From Cenococcum geophilum 1.58 (taxonomy: Eukaryota; Ascomycota; Dothideomycetes; Gloniales; Gloniaceae): DNA of 64,000 bases. Each line of letters opens with the position of its first letter. The stretch's first letter is position 1. The translations under genes and the position numbers were made by a program. Where the stretch lies: contig KV748199.1 of the NCBI GenBank assembly GCA_001692895.1, positions 62,001 to 126,000 on the forward strand, given 5' to 3'. This document shows, piece by piece, positions 23,140-34,633 of the stretch. A model generated the notes under the pieces. It searched no databases and was not told where the DNA came from. It saw only the letters and a list, made by a program, of their open reading frames with translations.

Positions 23140-23771
23140 ATGTCATACACCATCGACTTGAGAGTAATCAACGACACCAGTGACGAGCTTACTATCGTTG
23201 AGAAGTGTCGAACAGGACGATCAATAATGAGAACTCTGGCTTATTGCGAGAGGCTCCAGAGCCTCACTAAATACACGAATTGGGTGGGTCAAAGGCTACC
23301 CCTGGTCTAAGCTTGATATGGTAATGATCGACACCAGGCCGACAAGAAGACATGCTGGCATTTTGCTAACGAGGCTACTTGGGCTGACCGTGAAAGTGGC
23401 CATTTCCATTCCATGGTAGGTAGTGGTACCTCTGGGATGCTTCGTATCAAATTTTCAGCTGGAGAGACGTTTTACATTGCTACGGGGGTTCCATAACTAC
23501 AAGAGATGGTGCGACATTGGTGTCATCCTCAAGGGACAACGACACTTGCATGAAGGTCCACCCATTATACTATACCGAGGACCCGAAGGATAAAATGCTT
23601 TGGGAGTAGTTTAGAGAGATAACGAAGACCAACAACGACAAGCAACTCACTGTCAGTTTCTACCAAAACGAAGGCAACCAGCTCTTCACCAATTTCACCT
23701 CTGCCCTTCATCTTAAATTAAATTCATGGGATTGTCCGCCATTTGTTATATATCCTGGTAATACTGTTTAA
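23140..23771 (+). pseudogene. Fungal fruit-body lectin-like pseudogene
   Basis: The frame opens MSYTIDLRVINDTSD at 23140, and the remainder follows the fruit-body lectin pattern: CWHFANEATW at about 23353, GSGTSGMLRI, SAGETFYIA, then HNYKRWCDI, HPLYYTEDPKDK and SFYQNEGNQL. It is broken by an in-frame 147-bp interruption between 23206 and 23353 (unrecognised intron or insertion), a +1 shift near 23492 and a TAG near 23610. Members of this family bind Gal/GalNAc-type glycans and are cytosolic in fungi. The Harbinger element ends 14 bp upstream of the ATG, so the native promoter is gone. Confidence 0.7.
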
Positions 23772-24418
23772 TCTGACGGTCTCGTCGCAGAAAAGAAACT
23801 TGGATTTCTCATATAGAGACAATAGGAGACCGAGAAATATCTCTCTGGCGTCAAAATACTTTAGTAAATTGCAGATCAAGAGTTCAATAATCTAGGGACA
23901 TGAATAGACATCCTCGAGAACCAAATTGTTTAAATATTGGGACTACCGGTCGAGAAGAGTCCGAGAACAGGAAATTTACTTTCATAAGGAGAAGCAATCT
24001 CTAACGATAATTTAAAGTTTGGTCATACATATTTCTGAAGACTGGGCCTGGATGCTGTGAGTAGTACTGGTAAGCTGATGGTTGTCATTTTGGGTGAAAT
24101 GGAAAGGTAAAGGAAACAGGAGATGAGGGGATTATATATGCGAGTAGGCACAAGCAGCTGATTGGCAATGTGATCACGAAGGGGTGGATAGAGTTTAAGG
24201 CCCTGCAGGCTTGAAGCCCGATGATGCCATTATGTTAACAAGTGAAAGATGCGATGAATAGATTAGGGATACTACAGGAACTTAAGCATGGTCCCGAACA
24301 GTCCCCGAGCTGAATGAAACATTGCAGACAGAAATTTGTATACGCATCTTGGGTATCAGAACAGAAAGTACTTTTACATGGCCACCCTCTAGTTACCAGA
24401 AAATCCATATCTTATATT
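23772..24418. other. Intergenic, no gene seen
   Basis: Between the lectin pseudogene and the 3' end of the PQ-loop transporter gene. Short accidental frames only and no TIR or LTR signature. Confidence 0.45.
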
Positions 24419-25529
24419 TTACACAATCGCAGACGGAGACTGGCCGCCGTAGATTTGGAACTGGACAAAGATAGTGGCATCCTCGACCATGGTTCCTAGG
24501 GAACCAAGTAGCCATGGTAGGTTGGTCAGGAAGTACTCTTTCTCGATGGAGTGGAATAGGATCTGGAGATGTCAGCATGATGACTTGCAGGTAGCGCGAT
24601 CAATAAGAACTCACCCCTGCTCCGAATGTTGCGTTTCCTAGAAGTGAGAGAATGAAGAATAGCAATGACAAGCCCTCACAAGACTTGTCATTATAATTCT
24701 TGATGATTTGTGGTATTCTCGCACTGATGGAGTGTTAGTGGTAAGGCAAGATACGGAAGAGGATTATATATACCCAAGATAGCAAATGGCACTCGCATAT
24801 CCAAGTATCTGAGCTCCTAATGCCGTATCTACACCACCTGTACCATCGTCTACAGGAGTTGGCGTCCAGACTCCAGTTTTCCAAGCAATCGCCCATCCCG
24901 CAGTTCCAACAGCGCCTACTGCTAGAATGCTGATAATATTCTTCACCCACTCATTGCTCGGGCTGTCCTCCTCGATAATAGAGGTCAACGAGTCTGTTCT
25001 TGCAAGACTTGTGCGGTGATGGCGGGAAGCAGCGGATGAGCTCCTCCGGTGAGAGCCGGGCAGGCCGATGCTGCTGTCTCGCCTGCTGAGAAGTGGTTGT
25101 TCGGCACTATCCAGGGTCTGATTAGACCTCGTGGACTGCTTCCTCGATTTTCGTGCATTGACGAAATTGTAGTATAGACATTGAGTGATGAGGATGAGGT
25201 CAGAGAAGCAGAAGTAGACTGCAAGGGCAACGGCTGTGGGCACAAGACCTGCCCAGACTGCTCCGGCGAGATTAGTGATATCGCCGATAAACCAGACAGC
25301 GAGGAAGGCGAGAGAAATGCCATCCGCCGAGCCTTGCTTATAGTTTTCTATGAGCTGTGGAACCTATCCGCCAACGTTAGCTGTTGACTGATAGACAGGG
25401 TGGACAGGATAGTCGGGGAATTACCAGGAGAAAGATCCATGAAGCCAATGAGATGGAACCAAAAATGCCAGACAAGGCCTCGTGTGTGGTTAAATGCAGG
25501 CTCTCCACGAGCCCAACCAGCGTGGCCAT
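24419..25529 (-). CDS. PQ-loop vacuolar basic amino-acid transporter (Ypq1/Rtc2-like)
   Basis: Four exons: 25529..25425, 25363..24774, 24723..24615 and 24562..24419. Introns are 61, 50 and 52 nt; the first two have CTAAC branch sites and all keep the frame. The 315-residue product has the seven-helix PQ-loop architecture: ALSGIFGSISLASWIFLLVPQLIENY (first PQ motif), LAFLAVWFIGDITN, a long Ser/Arg-rich cytosolic loop (about residues 110-185), then LGARIPQIIKNYNDKS (second PQ motif), LSLLFFILSLLGNATFGAG and a C-terminal helix region. In yeast, Ypq proteins export basic amino acids from the vacuole; I infer the same here. Start chosen at ATG 25529 because the next residues lead directly into helix 1. 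It is divergent with the Mid2-like gene. Confidence 0.9.
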
Positions 25530-26307
25530 TATGTTCGAATGTTCCAATTGCGACTGGCAAGGTGTGAGGGTTTTCACACGCCCAGGAGACGAAAGTTCCT
25601 GCAGGGCCGATGACGCAGGTTTCGCCTCCACTAGCAAGGAAGGTAGAACGGAGAAAAGCGACAAGCCGCGTCCGCTGCACGTCGTCCAAAAGAGTACTGA
25701 GGCCTGTCAACGAGGCCTGAGCTTCGAGTCGCGAAGAAACGACGGCCTGCAACTGGACGACGCCGTGAAACATGAACTGTGGGAGGTCGGGGTGCAGCGA
25801 GGGGCCTTCTCTGGGCTGAATGGCCAAAGCTAGAGAAAGCCAGAATGTGAAGGCACTGGAAAGGCACGGCGAATGCGCAGTATCAGGTGGTGTAAGTCGT
25901 CGTCGAATTTTCAGGCTTTTCCGTCTCCTGCAGGACCCTTGGCAACGTTGCACCGTCGATGAGTTTTGTTGGGCTAGTGGCTCGGTAGGAGCTATTTTGA
26001 GTGGCACTCGTGATTTCTTCGCCAAAGCCCCTACCGACTGCAACCTCCTCATCCACACCACCCGCTTCGTACATAACCAACTGCGCTCGTTTTTCCTCTG
26101 AAAGTCTTTCGCTGACATATATTTCTTCCCCCTCGTCCATATTGTCCCTTCTTCCACCCTTCTTACTGTCTTTGCATACACATACGCCGACCTTTCCCCC
26201 CCTTTCCATCGAAGACACTTCTCTGAAACAACTGACGCAATACTGCGACCGACTTTCTCCCCAACACCTGTTCACTAACCCGTCACTTTCATTTTCACAT
26301 ACCAAAC
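25530..26307. promoter_or_regulatory. Shared upstream region of the ypq1-like and mid2-like genes
   Basis: A 778-bp divergent intergenic region. A pyrimidine-rich stretch (about 26125-26270: repeated CTTCC, CCCTTCTT) lies upstream of the Mid2-like ATG, as is common at ascomycete transcription starts. Long frames on both strands here look accidental. Confidence 0.5.
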
Positions 26308-27150
26308 ATGCTATTCGGAAAGAGGAAGTCATGGCTTCTGCTCGCGATGCTATCTATGCTAGCCGTGTCGTCCGCGCTCGAGCTTGACGGCATTCATGGT
26401 GTCTTGGACAAAAGACAGTCTGTTGTGGGAACAGGAGCATCAGCAAGTCAGGCCTCAAGCGATTCAGCTCCTTCCAGCACACCTAGCTCTCCGTCATCAA
26501 CCCCATCAGATAATACGACTCCATCCGCAACTCCGACTCCCACGCCTTCATCAGCTGCGCCTTCGTCGACGCCAGCACCGTCTACCTCCACGCCCGAGCC
26601 ATCGTCTTCCGCGCCATCTTCTAATCCGGCCTCAACCACGCCTGAGCCTGAGCCTTCGTCCACTCCGTCCAAGGCCGCCACATCTAAAGTAATCGTGATT
26701 ACATCGGCCCTGGTCGCTACCTCAATCCAGCAATACACAACCGTGATAACTCAAGTTAGCGGCAGCCAGACCATTGCCGCTACAGTTGTATCAAGCCGAA
26801 CCATCGCACAGACAACTGGCTTCGCCACAGTCACCAATCCCGCCAGCCTAAACAATGGAGGAGTGAATGGATCAGACAGTTCCGGATTGACCTCATCCTC
26901 GAAGAAGATTATTGGCGGAGTTGTAGGCGGAGTCGGCGGAGCTATCCTCCTCGGCGGCATTGCAATCGTGTGCTGGCGAATCTGGGGCCGCAAGCAACGC
27001 GGCCTCGAAGACGACGACGACCTCATGGGCGGGACTGGCTCCGCAATCGGCGAGAAGCCACCAAGCGCAAACCAGAACACTCCATTCCAAACCAATTTGG
27101 AGCAATATCACAACCCGGGTGGGCGGCCGAACGCAGCGGCAAACTTCTAA
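26308..27150 (+). CDS. Mid2/Wsc-type cell-wall stress sensor-like membrane protein
   Basis: A single exon of 280 residues. It has an N-terminal signal peptide (WLLLAMLSMLAVSSALE), then a dibasic Kex2-type DKRQ site at about residue 36, and a Ser/Thr/Pro-rich mucin-like stalk (about 45-125) expected to be O-mannosylated. A threonine/valine-rich beta segment follows, then one transmembrane helix (GGVVGGVGGAILLGGIAIVCWRIW, about 202-225) preceded by Lys-Lys, and a cytosolic tail of about 55 residues starting with basic GRKQR and an acidic DDDD. This is the Mid2-type layout of sensors that feed the cell-wall integrity Rho1/Pkc1 pathway. There is no WSC cysteine domain. Function is inferred from architecture. 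Confidence 0.82.
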   Translation: MLFGKRKSWLLLAMLSMLAVSSALELDGIHGVLDKRQSVVGTGASASQASSDSAPSSTPSSPSSTPSDNTTPSATPTPTPSSAAPSSTPAPSTSTPEPSSSAPSSNPASTTPEPEPSSTPSKAATSKVIVITSALVATSIQQYTTVITQVSGSQTIAATVVSSRTIAQTTGFATVTNPASLNNGGVNGSDSSGLTSSSKKIIGGVVGGVGGAILLGGIAIVCWRIWGRKQRGLEDDDDLMGGTGSAIGEKPPSANQNTPFQTNLEQYHNPGGRPNAAANF

Positions 27151-27989
27151 GCTTGCGCCAGCGGGGCCCTTTCACGAAGAACAACGACTTGCGTACCGAA
27201 TTGATTTTTCCTTTAGTTATGTGGTGGATTTAACTGTGGGTTTTTGGGACTGATATTTTGTGGCTGGCTGCTAGATAGGACAGTCTGGTGTTCAGGAATT
27301 GATGTGCATTACAAGTGTGGGCGCATAACCTGTTGTACTCAATTGGTCGTGTACTCCACTCGGACCATCGAAAACCTCTTTTGTTAATGAGAAGGAAGGG
27401 CTCTTGCCTAGAGCTTTTGCCTGGCATATATATATTAATGGGACCCCCGTCGTACGCCGTTTAAATGCTGCGACGCCGTCTCGAAAGTAAAAAAAAAGCC
27501 ATCACTTTTTTGTCTCTCCTTCGCGATACCATTTTGAACAGAAAGAATATATATCTTTTAATCGATATCCAATGTCCACTGCTTTCGTTTTGCTGTGCTT
27601 TTCCGCTTGAGTCTCAGGTTATGGGGTTGACGTCGCGTATAGGAGCATCCATTGGTTTCAGGTTTTGTCTCAGCAACACCTCTGACGGCCGCTCCGAGTG
27701 ACCTGACACAGGAGACACAGGAGTTCGCTTCTTCGAAAACAATTACAGCATGAGCTAAGGCGCTGTACCTGACGCGAGTTTAATTAGATGGAGGTGGGTG
27801 AGATATAGGCAAAGCAGCCGACCGCCAGCTGGATCTACCTTATAGTGTTTTCTGGTACTGCGCAATTACTCAGTCACGACCCTCCCCACACTTTTATTGT
27901 ATAATATATTTACCATAATTTCCATTCTACAGGAGAATCCTGCAAGAGAATCACCCACATTTACATCTATTTATTCTCTACTCGCAATA
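27151..27989. other. Intergenic region
   Basis: 3' flank of the Mid2-like gene and 5' flank of the small secreted protein gene. It holds short frames at 27465-27700 with no recognisable family. A TATAATATA tract occurs at 27900, about 90 bp before the next ATG. Confidence 0.45.
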
Positions 27990-28619
27990 ATGCCCTCCCC
28001 GCGCTCCCTCCCCCTCGCCCTCACTCTCCTCACCGTCCTCCTCTCACCCGCCTCAAGCTCCACAATCCCATCCCTATTCTCAATGCCCTACCACACAATC
28101 TTCACGCGGCAAGTGTCCAACCTCCAAACCTTCACGGGATCGCTCGGCGGCGCGGCACCGCCAATCACGCAGTCCGGCGACTCCTCGCGCCCGTTCGAGG
28201 TGGGCGGGAGCACGTTCACGGACTTCAAGAGCGCAGCGCAGCGCACGTGCGACAACCAGTTCACCGCGTGCGCGAGCCAGGCGAACGCGGAGCAGAACAA
28301 GGGCGGGTTCACGGTCGCCGATTGCAGTGATCAGAAGAGTACCGCTTCCCCCTCTATCCTTGCCATTGCCCATTTCCCATTTCTCATTTCCTACTTGAAT
28401 GATGAGAGAAGGAGAAGCGGAGCTAAACCCCCCTCCCCTTTCTTTTGGTCATGTTCTTTCGGATCTTCTGCTGGAAAGAGAGCTGACGGTACTGGGTGAA
28501 CAGCGCAGTGCGAGGCCGCGCAGGCGTCGGCGGGCACGCAGTCGTTTGTGGAAGTCCCCAGTGTAAACATTGGCCCAGACCCAGATTTCCCGGATTTCGA
28601 TCTCATATGTGACGCTTGA
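27990..28619 (+). CDS. Small secreted cysteine-containing protein
   Basis: Exon 1 27990-28338, intron 28339-28503 (donor GTACCG, acceptor GAACAG, 165 nt), exon 2 28504-28619, giving 154 residues. It starts with a clear signal peptide (LALTLLTVLLSPASSS). The mature protein contains a conserved-looking block FKSAAQRTCDNQFTACASQAN, then ADC, TQCEAAQASAG and a C-terminal LICDA, making five cysteines. The remainder is Gly/Ser-rich. I do not recognise a named family; similar CDNQFTAC proteins are common among secreted or wall proteins of ascomycetes. Splice sites are inferred from restoring the cysteine-rich frame. Confidence 0.65.
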
Positions 28620-29440
28620 AACTGAAGGCTTACCAGAAACACGGCGTTTGGGATTTGTTCTTTGGAGTTAGGGGTGTTAAGCAGGGTATTTTGCCGATGG
28701 TTGTAAGTGTTAGGACGGGAACAATGAAAAGGGAACGGAGGGGACGAGTTTTTTTGTTCGAGGCTCCAGAGGAAAGAGGATACCTGGATTGTTTAAAATG
28801 CTGATTCGAGAGGTCCACAAAAATGTCAGGGAAACCAGCAAGATGCCAGAAAGGCAGTATCCAGCATATTCTAGCAAGCACAGCACAGCACAGCATGATG
28901 TTAACAGTCTGTAATTCGCAAATCCAGCCCCCGCTCAGCGAGCAGGCTGACTACCAAAAGCCGTACAAACCGCTGGCCACAATCTCCCCCGTGCAAGCCA
29001 GCCGTTTGTGCATTAAATCCCGTTTCCCCGTCTCGTTATTTCCGACATAAAAAGTCCAAACGTCCTAAACACCCCGAGTATCCAGTAATTTCCAAAATAA
29101 CACCACACCGTGATTCTTCAATCTATATATTCAGTTCCCAAGCGCTAGTCCCATGATTCCCTCCCTAATAATCCCAAGCAAGCAGAGTCCGCGGCGAGCT
29201 CGACCGCATCTCACAATGCGTCCACGGTGATGGTGTCAAGATCCCCTCTTTCCCGCCCACCGTCGAGCTCGCAATCGCGGCCAGCTCTGCTCACGAATTT
29301 CCATCCCAAAAAACGCCCTACTCGGTCCCAATCCCATTACTCATCCTTTTCATATTACCTCAGCCACAAACCTCATCCACCTCCCTCATCCCCAGCAAAC
29401 CGTCAAAGAGTAGGGCAACACAGCACACCCCGGTGCCCTC
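28620..29440. other. Intergenic region between convergent genes
   Basis: It lies between the 3' end of the secreted protein gene (+) and the 3' end of the Zn2Cys6 regulator (-). GC-poor, with several accidental frames; the Pro/Ser-rich one at 29227-29544 overlaps the regulator's 3' end. Confidence 0.45.
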
Positions 29441-32101
29441 TCACCCGACCCCGTTTCCTCCAGCCCCACTCCACCACTCCCCAAATACCGGCCCCGCAGT
29501 ACCACTCATCCCTCCCATCCCCCCCATCCCACCGCTCACACTGACGCCGTTCCCGCCAAACACGACGGGCTCCTGTCCCCAGCTGTCACTCATCTTGAAC
29601 CCGTCCCTCGAAAAGCTATCCCACTCGTCCACCGCGCCGAGCATATTTCTCAGATCCATCGGGCTGACCTGCATGTTATTCCCTAGCAGCGGGATGCCCT
29701 GGCCGGCAAACGGCGTCCAGAACAGCTTCTCGGCGGGGGCGGCAGGAGCCGGCGCGACGGAGGGCGGGAACGAGAGCGCGGCGGTGGAGAGGAGGCTCGG
29801 GGGCAGGGAGCCCGGGGCGGGCGTGGCGGAGCGGGCCGCGAGGCCGTGCGGGTGGTGGTGTGGTTGTGTAGGTGAGGCGGCGGCGAACATGGTTAGGGAT
29901 TCGCGGCGGGCGGGGTCTTCGGCGGAGGAGGAAGCGGCAGCAGCAGCGGCGGTGGCAGCGGCGGTGGGGGTGTAGTCTGTGGCGGGGGTGTGGGTGGTAG
30001 AGGAGGGCGGGATGAGGGGCGTGAAGAAGTTGTTGGAGGGCGGCAACGTCATGGAGTCGTCTAGTGGGATGAGTTTGCTGGTCTTTAGGATGTCGTCCGG
30101 GAACGGGAGGCCCCATTTGCGCGCGAGGGCGTAGATGATCTTGAAGCCACGCGCGCCGAAGTGGTGGCATGTAGAGAGATCTTCTAGGTCGCGGAGGCCC
30201 TGGGCTAGGTTTGATGCGGCGAGGTCGGAGGTTTGATTGATGAGGTGGACTAAGGAAGTTGAGAGTAATATGTGCGTAAGAAGGATGTTCGATGTACGTA
30301 GAGGGTAGTGTTGTCGGTAAATTGTCATGAGATCGGCAATTTTGTTAGCGCTCTGGATGCACATATCTCGAGGTCGAATATCGGAGTGAAGAAGGTCTAC
30401 TTTTAGTAGAGGCCTGAACAAGTGGAGGTTGCACGTATGGAAATACATGCTGTTATTGTTGTTAGCAATCGGGTTGAGCATGAATTGCTATGAGAACTTA
30501 CTGAAGAGTTATAACGTGTGGCGGAGGAGGATTTTCGTCGGGCTTGTCAGGCATCTGCAGGGTCTTTGGTAACGATCTATACCAGTTGGTGTACTTATTG
30601 TAGCAGTCAAGCAGCCTTCGACTGGTAAACCTCTCTCTCGGAGCGTAGAACATGAATACAGCATCATTAACAAGCTCCGACAGCGTACTTAGTTGCTGAA
30701 GGAACTGGCGATTTGTAAGAACACCCGGTTGAGAGTCTTTCTCGGCACGCTGGGAAGAATCCAAAAACGGCTGGAACTTGTCCAAGCTAACTGGTTCGTC
30801 AAGAATGGGCTTGTCCAGATTGATAGCAGTCCTTGGCAACTGGGAAATTCTGCCAATAGCTAGCGACCAAGCCCTGGAGTGATTTTAGCTTCCGTAAACT
30901 GAGAGAGAGTTATGCAAGACCTACGTGTCATAAGTGAAGCAACCCCAAAACGTCACCTTCCGGACTTCAATCTCTGAACGGCTTAGGTCAAGATTTGCGG
31001 TCGAAGAGTAGTTCAGATGCAAGCCTAGCTCCACAGCCATTCTCAAGCATCGCCCAGCATACATGAAACCAGTGCTATCGCGCCCAGCGGACGGCTCGCG
31101 TAAACCCATAACAGCCAGAGCTTGGACGGTTGTGAGGCAGGGAGATTCATCCTCGTACAGGAGTCTTCTAGCTTCCGCAAAGAAATGGTCACCGGCAGTT
31201 CTTGGGTTGCTTGGATCTGTCCGGGCTGCTGGTGTGTCCGAGAAATGGCAGGCGTATGCGCATATAGCGTTTACCAGCAAGGGGCTGCAGTACTTTTGCC
31301 TCCCCGACTTGAAGTCTTTGTAGAAACACTCCCGCGAGAAAAGGACGTAGAAGGGATGTGACCACCCAAAGTACAGGTCGAATAGATGGTAAAGAAACTG
31401 CACATCATTGGTCACAGTTGTCCATGCGTCCTGGTTGGAGCTGATAACAGAGGTATTCCGGGGCTTTGAATAATTCTCGTCTTCATGGACTAGTCCCAGA
31501 CTCGACGTATGGCCGTAATGTCTCGCGACACCAGACTGGCTGACTTGCGGCTTCCCAATGAGAACCGAAAGATCTCCTTCCAGAGACCCCTGACCATCGG
31601 ACTTGGGTGGCAGTGTCACGATCTTCCGCAGCGACTCAGCCAATGCATCTAAGCTATCATCTTTCCGAATCTGCTGCACGATCTCCTGAACCTCGGACTC
31701 TGGTAAAGTGCGGATTGAAGCAATGATGATATCCGCCGCGGCGCTAGGTTCCGCTATAGAAGCACTGTCTCTTTTCTGAGCAGCCTTACTCCGGCGATTT
31801 TCGCTCTCGGCATCGTAGTAGCACTCGGTCTTGTACACGGCAGTACAGGTCGCGCAGACAGGGGTGCCTCCATCACACTGCAGCGCCACGAACAAGTCAG
31901 CTAATGAGTTCTTTGGGTTTGAATATATGCGGAGAGATAAAGCCAAGGGAGCCAGAAAACGCCTACCTTTGATTTTCGCTTTCTGCAAGGCACGCAGGCG
32001 CTCTGGACGCATCGTCTCTTGGTGGTCTTTTGCTCGGAATTCCCACTGCTCCCAGATGGGGACTGAGAATCTTCCTCCTTTGCCACGAGGGTGCGCGCCA
32101 T
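29441..32101 (-). CDS. Zn(II)2Cys6 transcription factor, nirA-like
   Basis: Four exons: 32101..31967, 31877..30925, 30873..30502 and 30449..29441, separated by introns of 89, 51 and 52 nt; the product is 822 residues. The binuclear zinc cluster is encoded across intron 1: CVQSACVPCRKRKSK then CDGGTPVCATCTAVYKTEC, giving six Cys at about residues 31-62 and the spacing of the nit-4/nirA type. The fungal-specific middle homology region is at about 200-560 (FLYHLFDLYFGWSHPFYVLFSRECF, FWGCFTYDT, ISQLPRTAI, FHTCNLHLFRP). The C-terminus is low-complexity with an Ala run (residues near 640) and Met-Gly repeats. The clear relationship is to nitrogen-assimilation-type regulators, but the target pathway cannot be read from context. 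The start is the ATG at 32101 that directly precedes a basic region. Confidence 0.85.
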
Positions 32102-32918
32102 ATTCCGGGCCACTAAAGATCAGATAAAGATGCAAGATAGGCGTGCGATCAGGGGTGGGCGATGTGAGGCTGTTTACAGGTCTAGTACATTCTGGGCGGG
32201 CATCAATTCCGCCCTCTTTGTGGTGCAGCACAACAACAGCAGTCGCAGCAGCAGCAGCAGAAGGCGTATGGGAGAGTGCAAGAAGAATACAAGAATAACG
32301 ACGTTAGCACCAAGTGAGATGCATCCAACGGTACGCTGTGGAGAAGCAGGGCAGGGCTAGGAAGCGTATCGGACTACTTAAGCTCTGCATAGTAGATAGA
32401 CGACGGGCATCTGATGGGCTTCGGTTGACAATGCCATGGGACGCTGACATCTTCCGGGTTCTTCCTTATAACCTAAAATCTAGCAGCGGTCAAAGCTCTG
32501 ACGAATCAATTTGACATCAGCTGTGACCGGCCGCGACCACAACATCCACCACTCGTACATATTCATACATACCCACCCATACATATCTACCATACATATC
32601 TACCATACATATCCACCATACATATCCACCACACATATCCACCATACATATCCCCGTATCCAGTGCCACACCTAAAATCTTCATTATGAAAATCTGCACA
32701 GCCCGGCATCCCAAATCATCATCTCTCCGTTCAGAAATTTTTAGTTTTATCCAATCCTAACGAGTTTCTCTCCTGCATGCAACCCTGACAACTATCTACA
32801 AAAACTCCGAACCATCCGAACATCCCTCGAAATTTCAAGTGCCGAAGAACGTTGCTTCTCTGTCCCTGTGTCCCCCCGATGCAAAAACCGTGCCTTATTC
32901 CCATGCCGCTCACACAAA
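32102..32918. other. Upstream region of the Zn2Cys6 gene and 3' flank of the ARO2 pseudogene
   Basis: Contains a CAG/CAA microsatellite (about 32228-32262) and a CATACATATCCAC-type minisatellite (32555-32655). No gene seen. Confidence 0.5.
32555..32655. repeat. Minisatellite, about 13-bp unit
   Basis: Seven or eight imperfect tandem copies of CATACATATC(C/T)AC. Confidence 0.8.
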
Positions 32919-34313
32919 TCAAGCTCCGTTAGTCCCCTCAACCTCGTTGGAGTTCCTCTCCGCCTTCCCCACCACCGTTTGCTTTGCGGGGACGGTTCTC
33001 TTGAGCGGCGGCAATAAGCTCCTCGCCGTCTGCCGCGCCTGCTGCGCTAAGAGTGAGTCGATGATCGTCAGCGCTGCCAGCCTCCACGATGGGCACTGCG
33101 AGAGGAAGCACGCAAGGGTCGTGCCGGCCTTTTGCTTCCAGCACCCCGTCCTCCTCGCCGTACGTCGCCGTCTGCTGCGCTTGGCCAATCGTCGCCAGTG
33201 GCTTGAACCCGACGGTGAAGTAGATTGGCGCCCCGTTCGAGATCCCACCCTGGATCCCGCCAGAGTTGTTTGTCTTGGTCGTAAGACGCGGGCGTGGCGT
33301 CGACATGTACGCGCCTGACTGCGGCGGCGGGACGACCGGCGCTTTGATGAAGGGATCGTTGTGTATCGATCCCGGCATTTGGCAGCCCCCAAACCCTGAT
33401 CCAATCTCGAAGGCCTTCGTTGCCAGTATGCTCAGCATTGCGTGTGCGAGCATCGCTTCCAGCTTGTCGAAGCACGCTCTCCCAGCCCGCTCGGACAGTT
33501 CCGTATCACGCAGGTCACCGTGCTCCCTATGCTATCATGACGGTCCCGAAAGTCTGCCACCAGCTTCTCCATCTGTTTGCTCGCTTCCTCGTTGAGAGAT
33601 CGGACAGGTGCGAAGGAGTCAACTGTCTCGCGATCTATCGCCTCGATCATCTTCAGAAATTCTAGGTTGGTCGCTAGAGTTGGGTGTGTCGGTGTTGGTG
33701 GGAAGAGGAACTCGTTGCCGACTGACGATACGAAGGCTACGATCTCAATCCCATGGGCGAGTCGTAGGTATTTCTCTGCAATTGCTCCGGCAGCCACACG
33801 TCCTGCAGTCGTAGTTAGCATCTTGACTTTCTGCAGCCCCGCAGCCCTGGTAAGCATGCCTATTGTCTCCCTAGCACTACTCCTGCCACCACCACTGCTC
33901 GCCTTGACCCCGTATTTCTCTAAATAAGTCCAATCCGCATGGCTTGGGCGTGGGTAGAGGTCCATTGTGTTATTCCCATAATCCCTCGGCCTCTGGTTCT
34001 CGTTCATAACCCTCATGCCAATGGGCGTGCCCAACGTTATGCCAAACTCAGTCCCCGAATTTATCTCCACACGGTCTTTTTCTTACCTAGGTATCGTAAT
34101 GGCACTCTGGCCGGGCCGCCTCCGCGTCATTTAAGGTTAAATATCCGCCTCTGTGAGCTCCATACCTGTAGGGCATCCCTCCACTATACATCCGATAGAG
34201 ATGCAATGCGACTCGCCATAGCTAGGAAATATGTTAGCTTAATCGCTATCGGATTCCGAGATAATTGCATATTACGTGGTGACGCGAAAATGCTGGCCAA
34301 ACGTGGACCCCAT
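32919..34313 (-). pseudogene. Chorismate synthase (ARO2) pseudogene
   Basis: From ATG 34313 the minus strand reads STFGQHFRVTT, a 54-nt intron (34275..34222, CTAAC branch), [32 protein letters not shown], then EINSGTEFGITLGTPI and ERPRDYGN-type sequence, [60 protein letters not shown] and EAKGRHDPC. This is essentially the full chorismate synthase sequence, the last shared step of aromatic amino acid synthesis. It carries TAA stops at 34137, 34131 and 34083, the first two replacing Gln codons in CpA context. A 1-nt deletion lies near 33476 and another shift near 33083. A 57-nt intron at 33859..33803 has a GC donor. As it stands it cannot make the enzyme. Confidence 0.88.
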
Positions 34314-34633
34314 CTTGACCCGTTCGAAATTCTATTGAAACTCTATAGTATGCGTAGAGAGAAGGTTTCAATTAGGTGTTGGAAGGGGGTTCTGACGTGT
34401 GAGATGTGCGGTAGGAGCCACTAATTTTTGTGCGTGTAGGGCCTCACCAAAGTTGTTTCACAAATCAGACGCTTCGTAGAAAGAATTGGAGGAAGCACGT
34501 GCCTGCTGCTCCCTATAACCCCCCCATTTTCTACGAGCTTCAGTCGCAAAAGCTACTCCATACGTACTGCCAAAACACTGCCAAACCTTACCACCTTTCC
34601 AACATCTAATTATCTTAAAAATACTACGAGGTA
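34314..34633. other. Intergenic flank up to the MITE at 34634
   Basis: Upstream flank of the ARO2 pseudogene. No gene or RNA seen. Confidence 0.4.

Noticed and set aside
25348..26181. 277-codon minus-strand frame
   Set aside because: It overlaps the first exon of the PQ-loop transporter in another frame and shows no family pattern.
27465..27701. 78-codon plus-strand frame
   Set aside because: No recognisable family and no promoter or splice context; likely accidental.
33266..33927. Plus-strand frames opposite ARO2
   Set aside because: They are shadows of the chorismate synthase pseudogene, whose motifs are clear on the minus strand.
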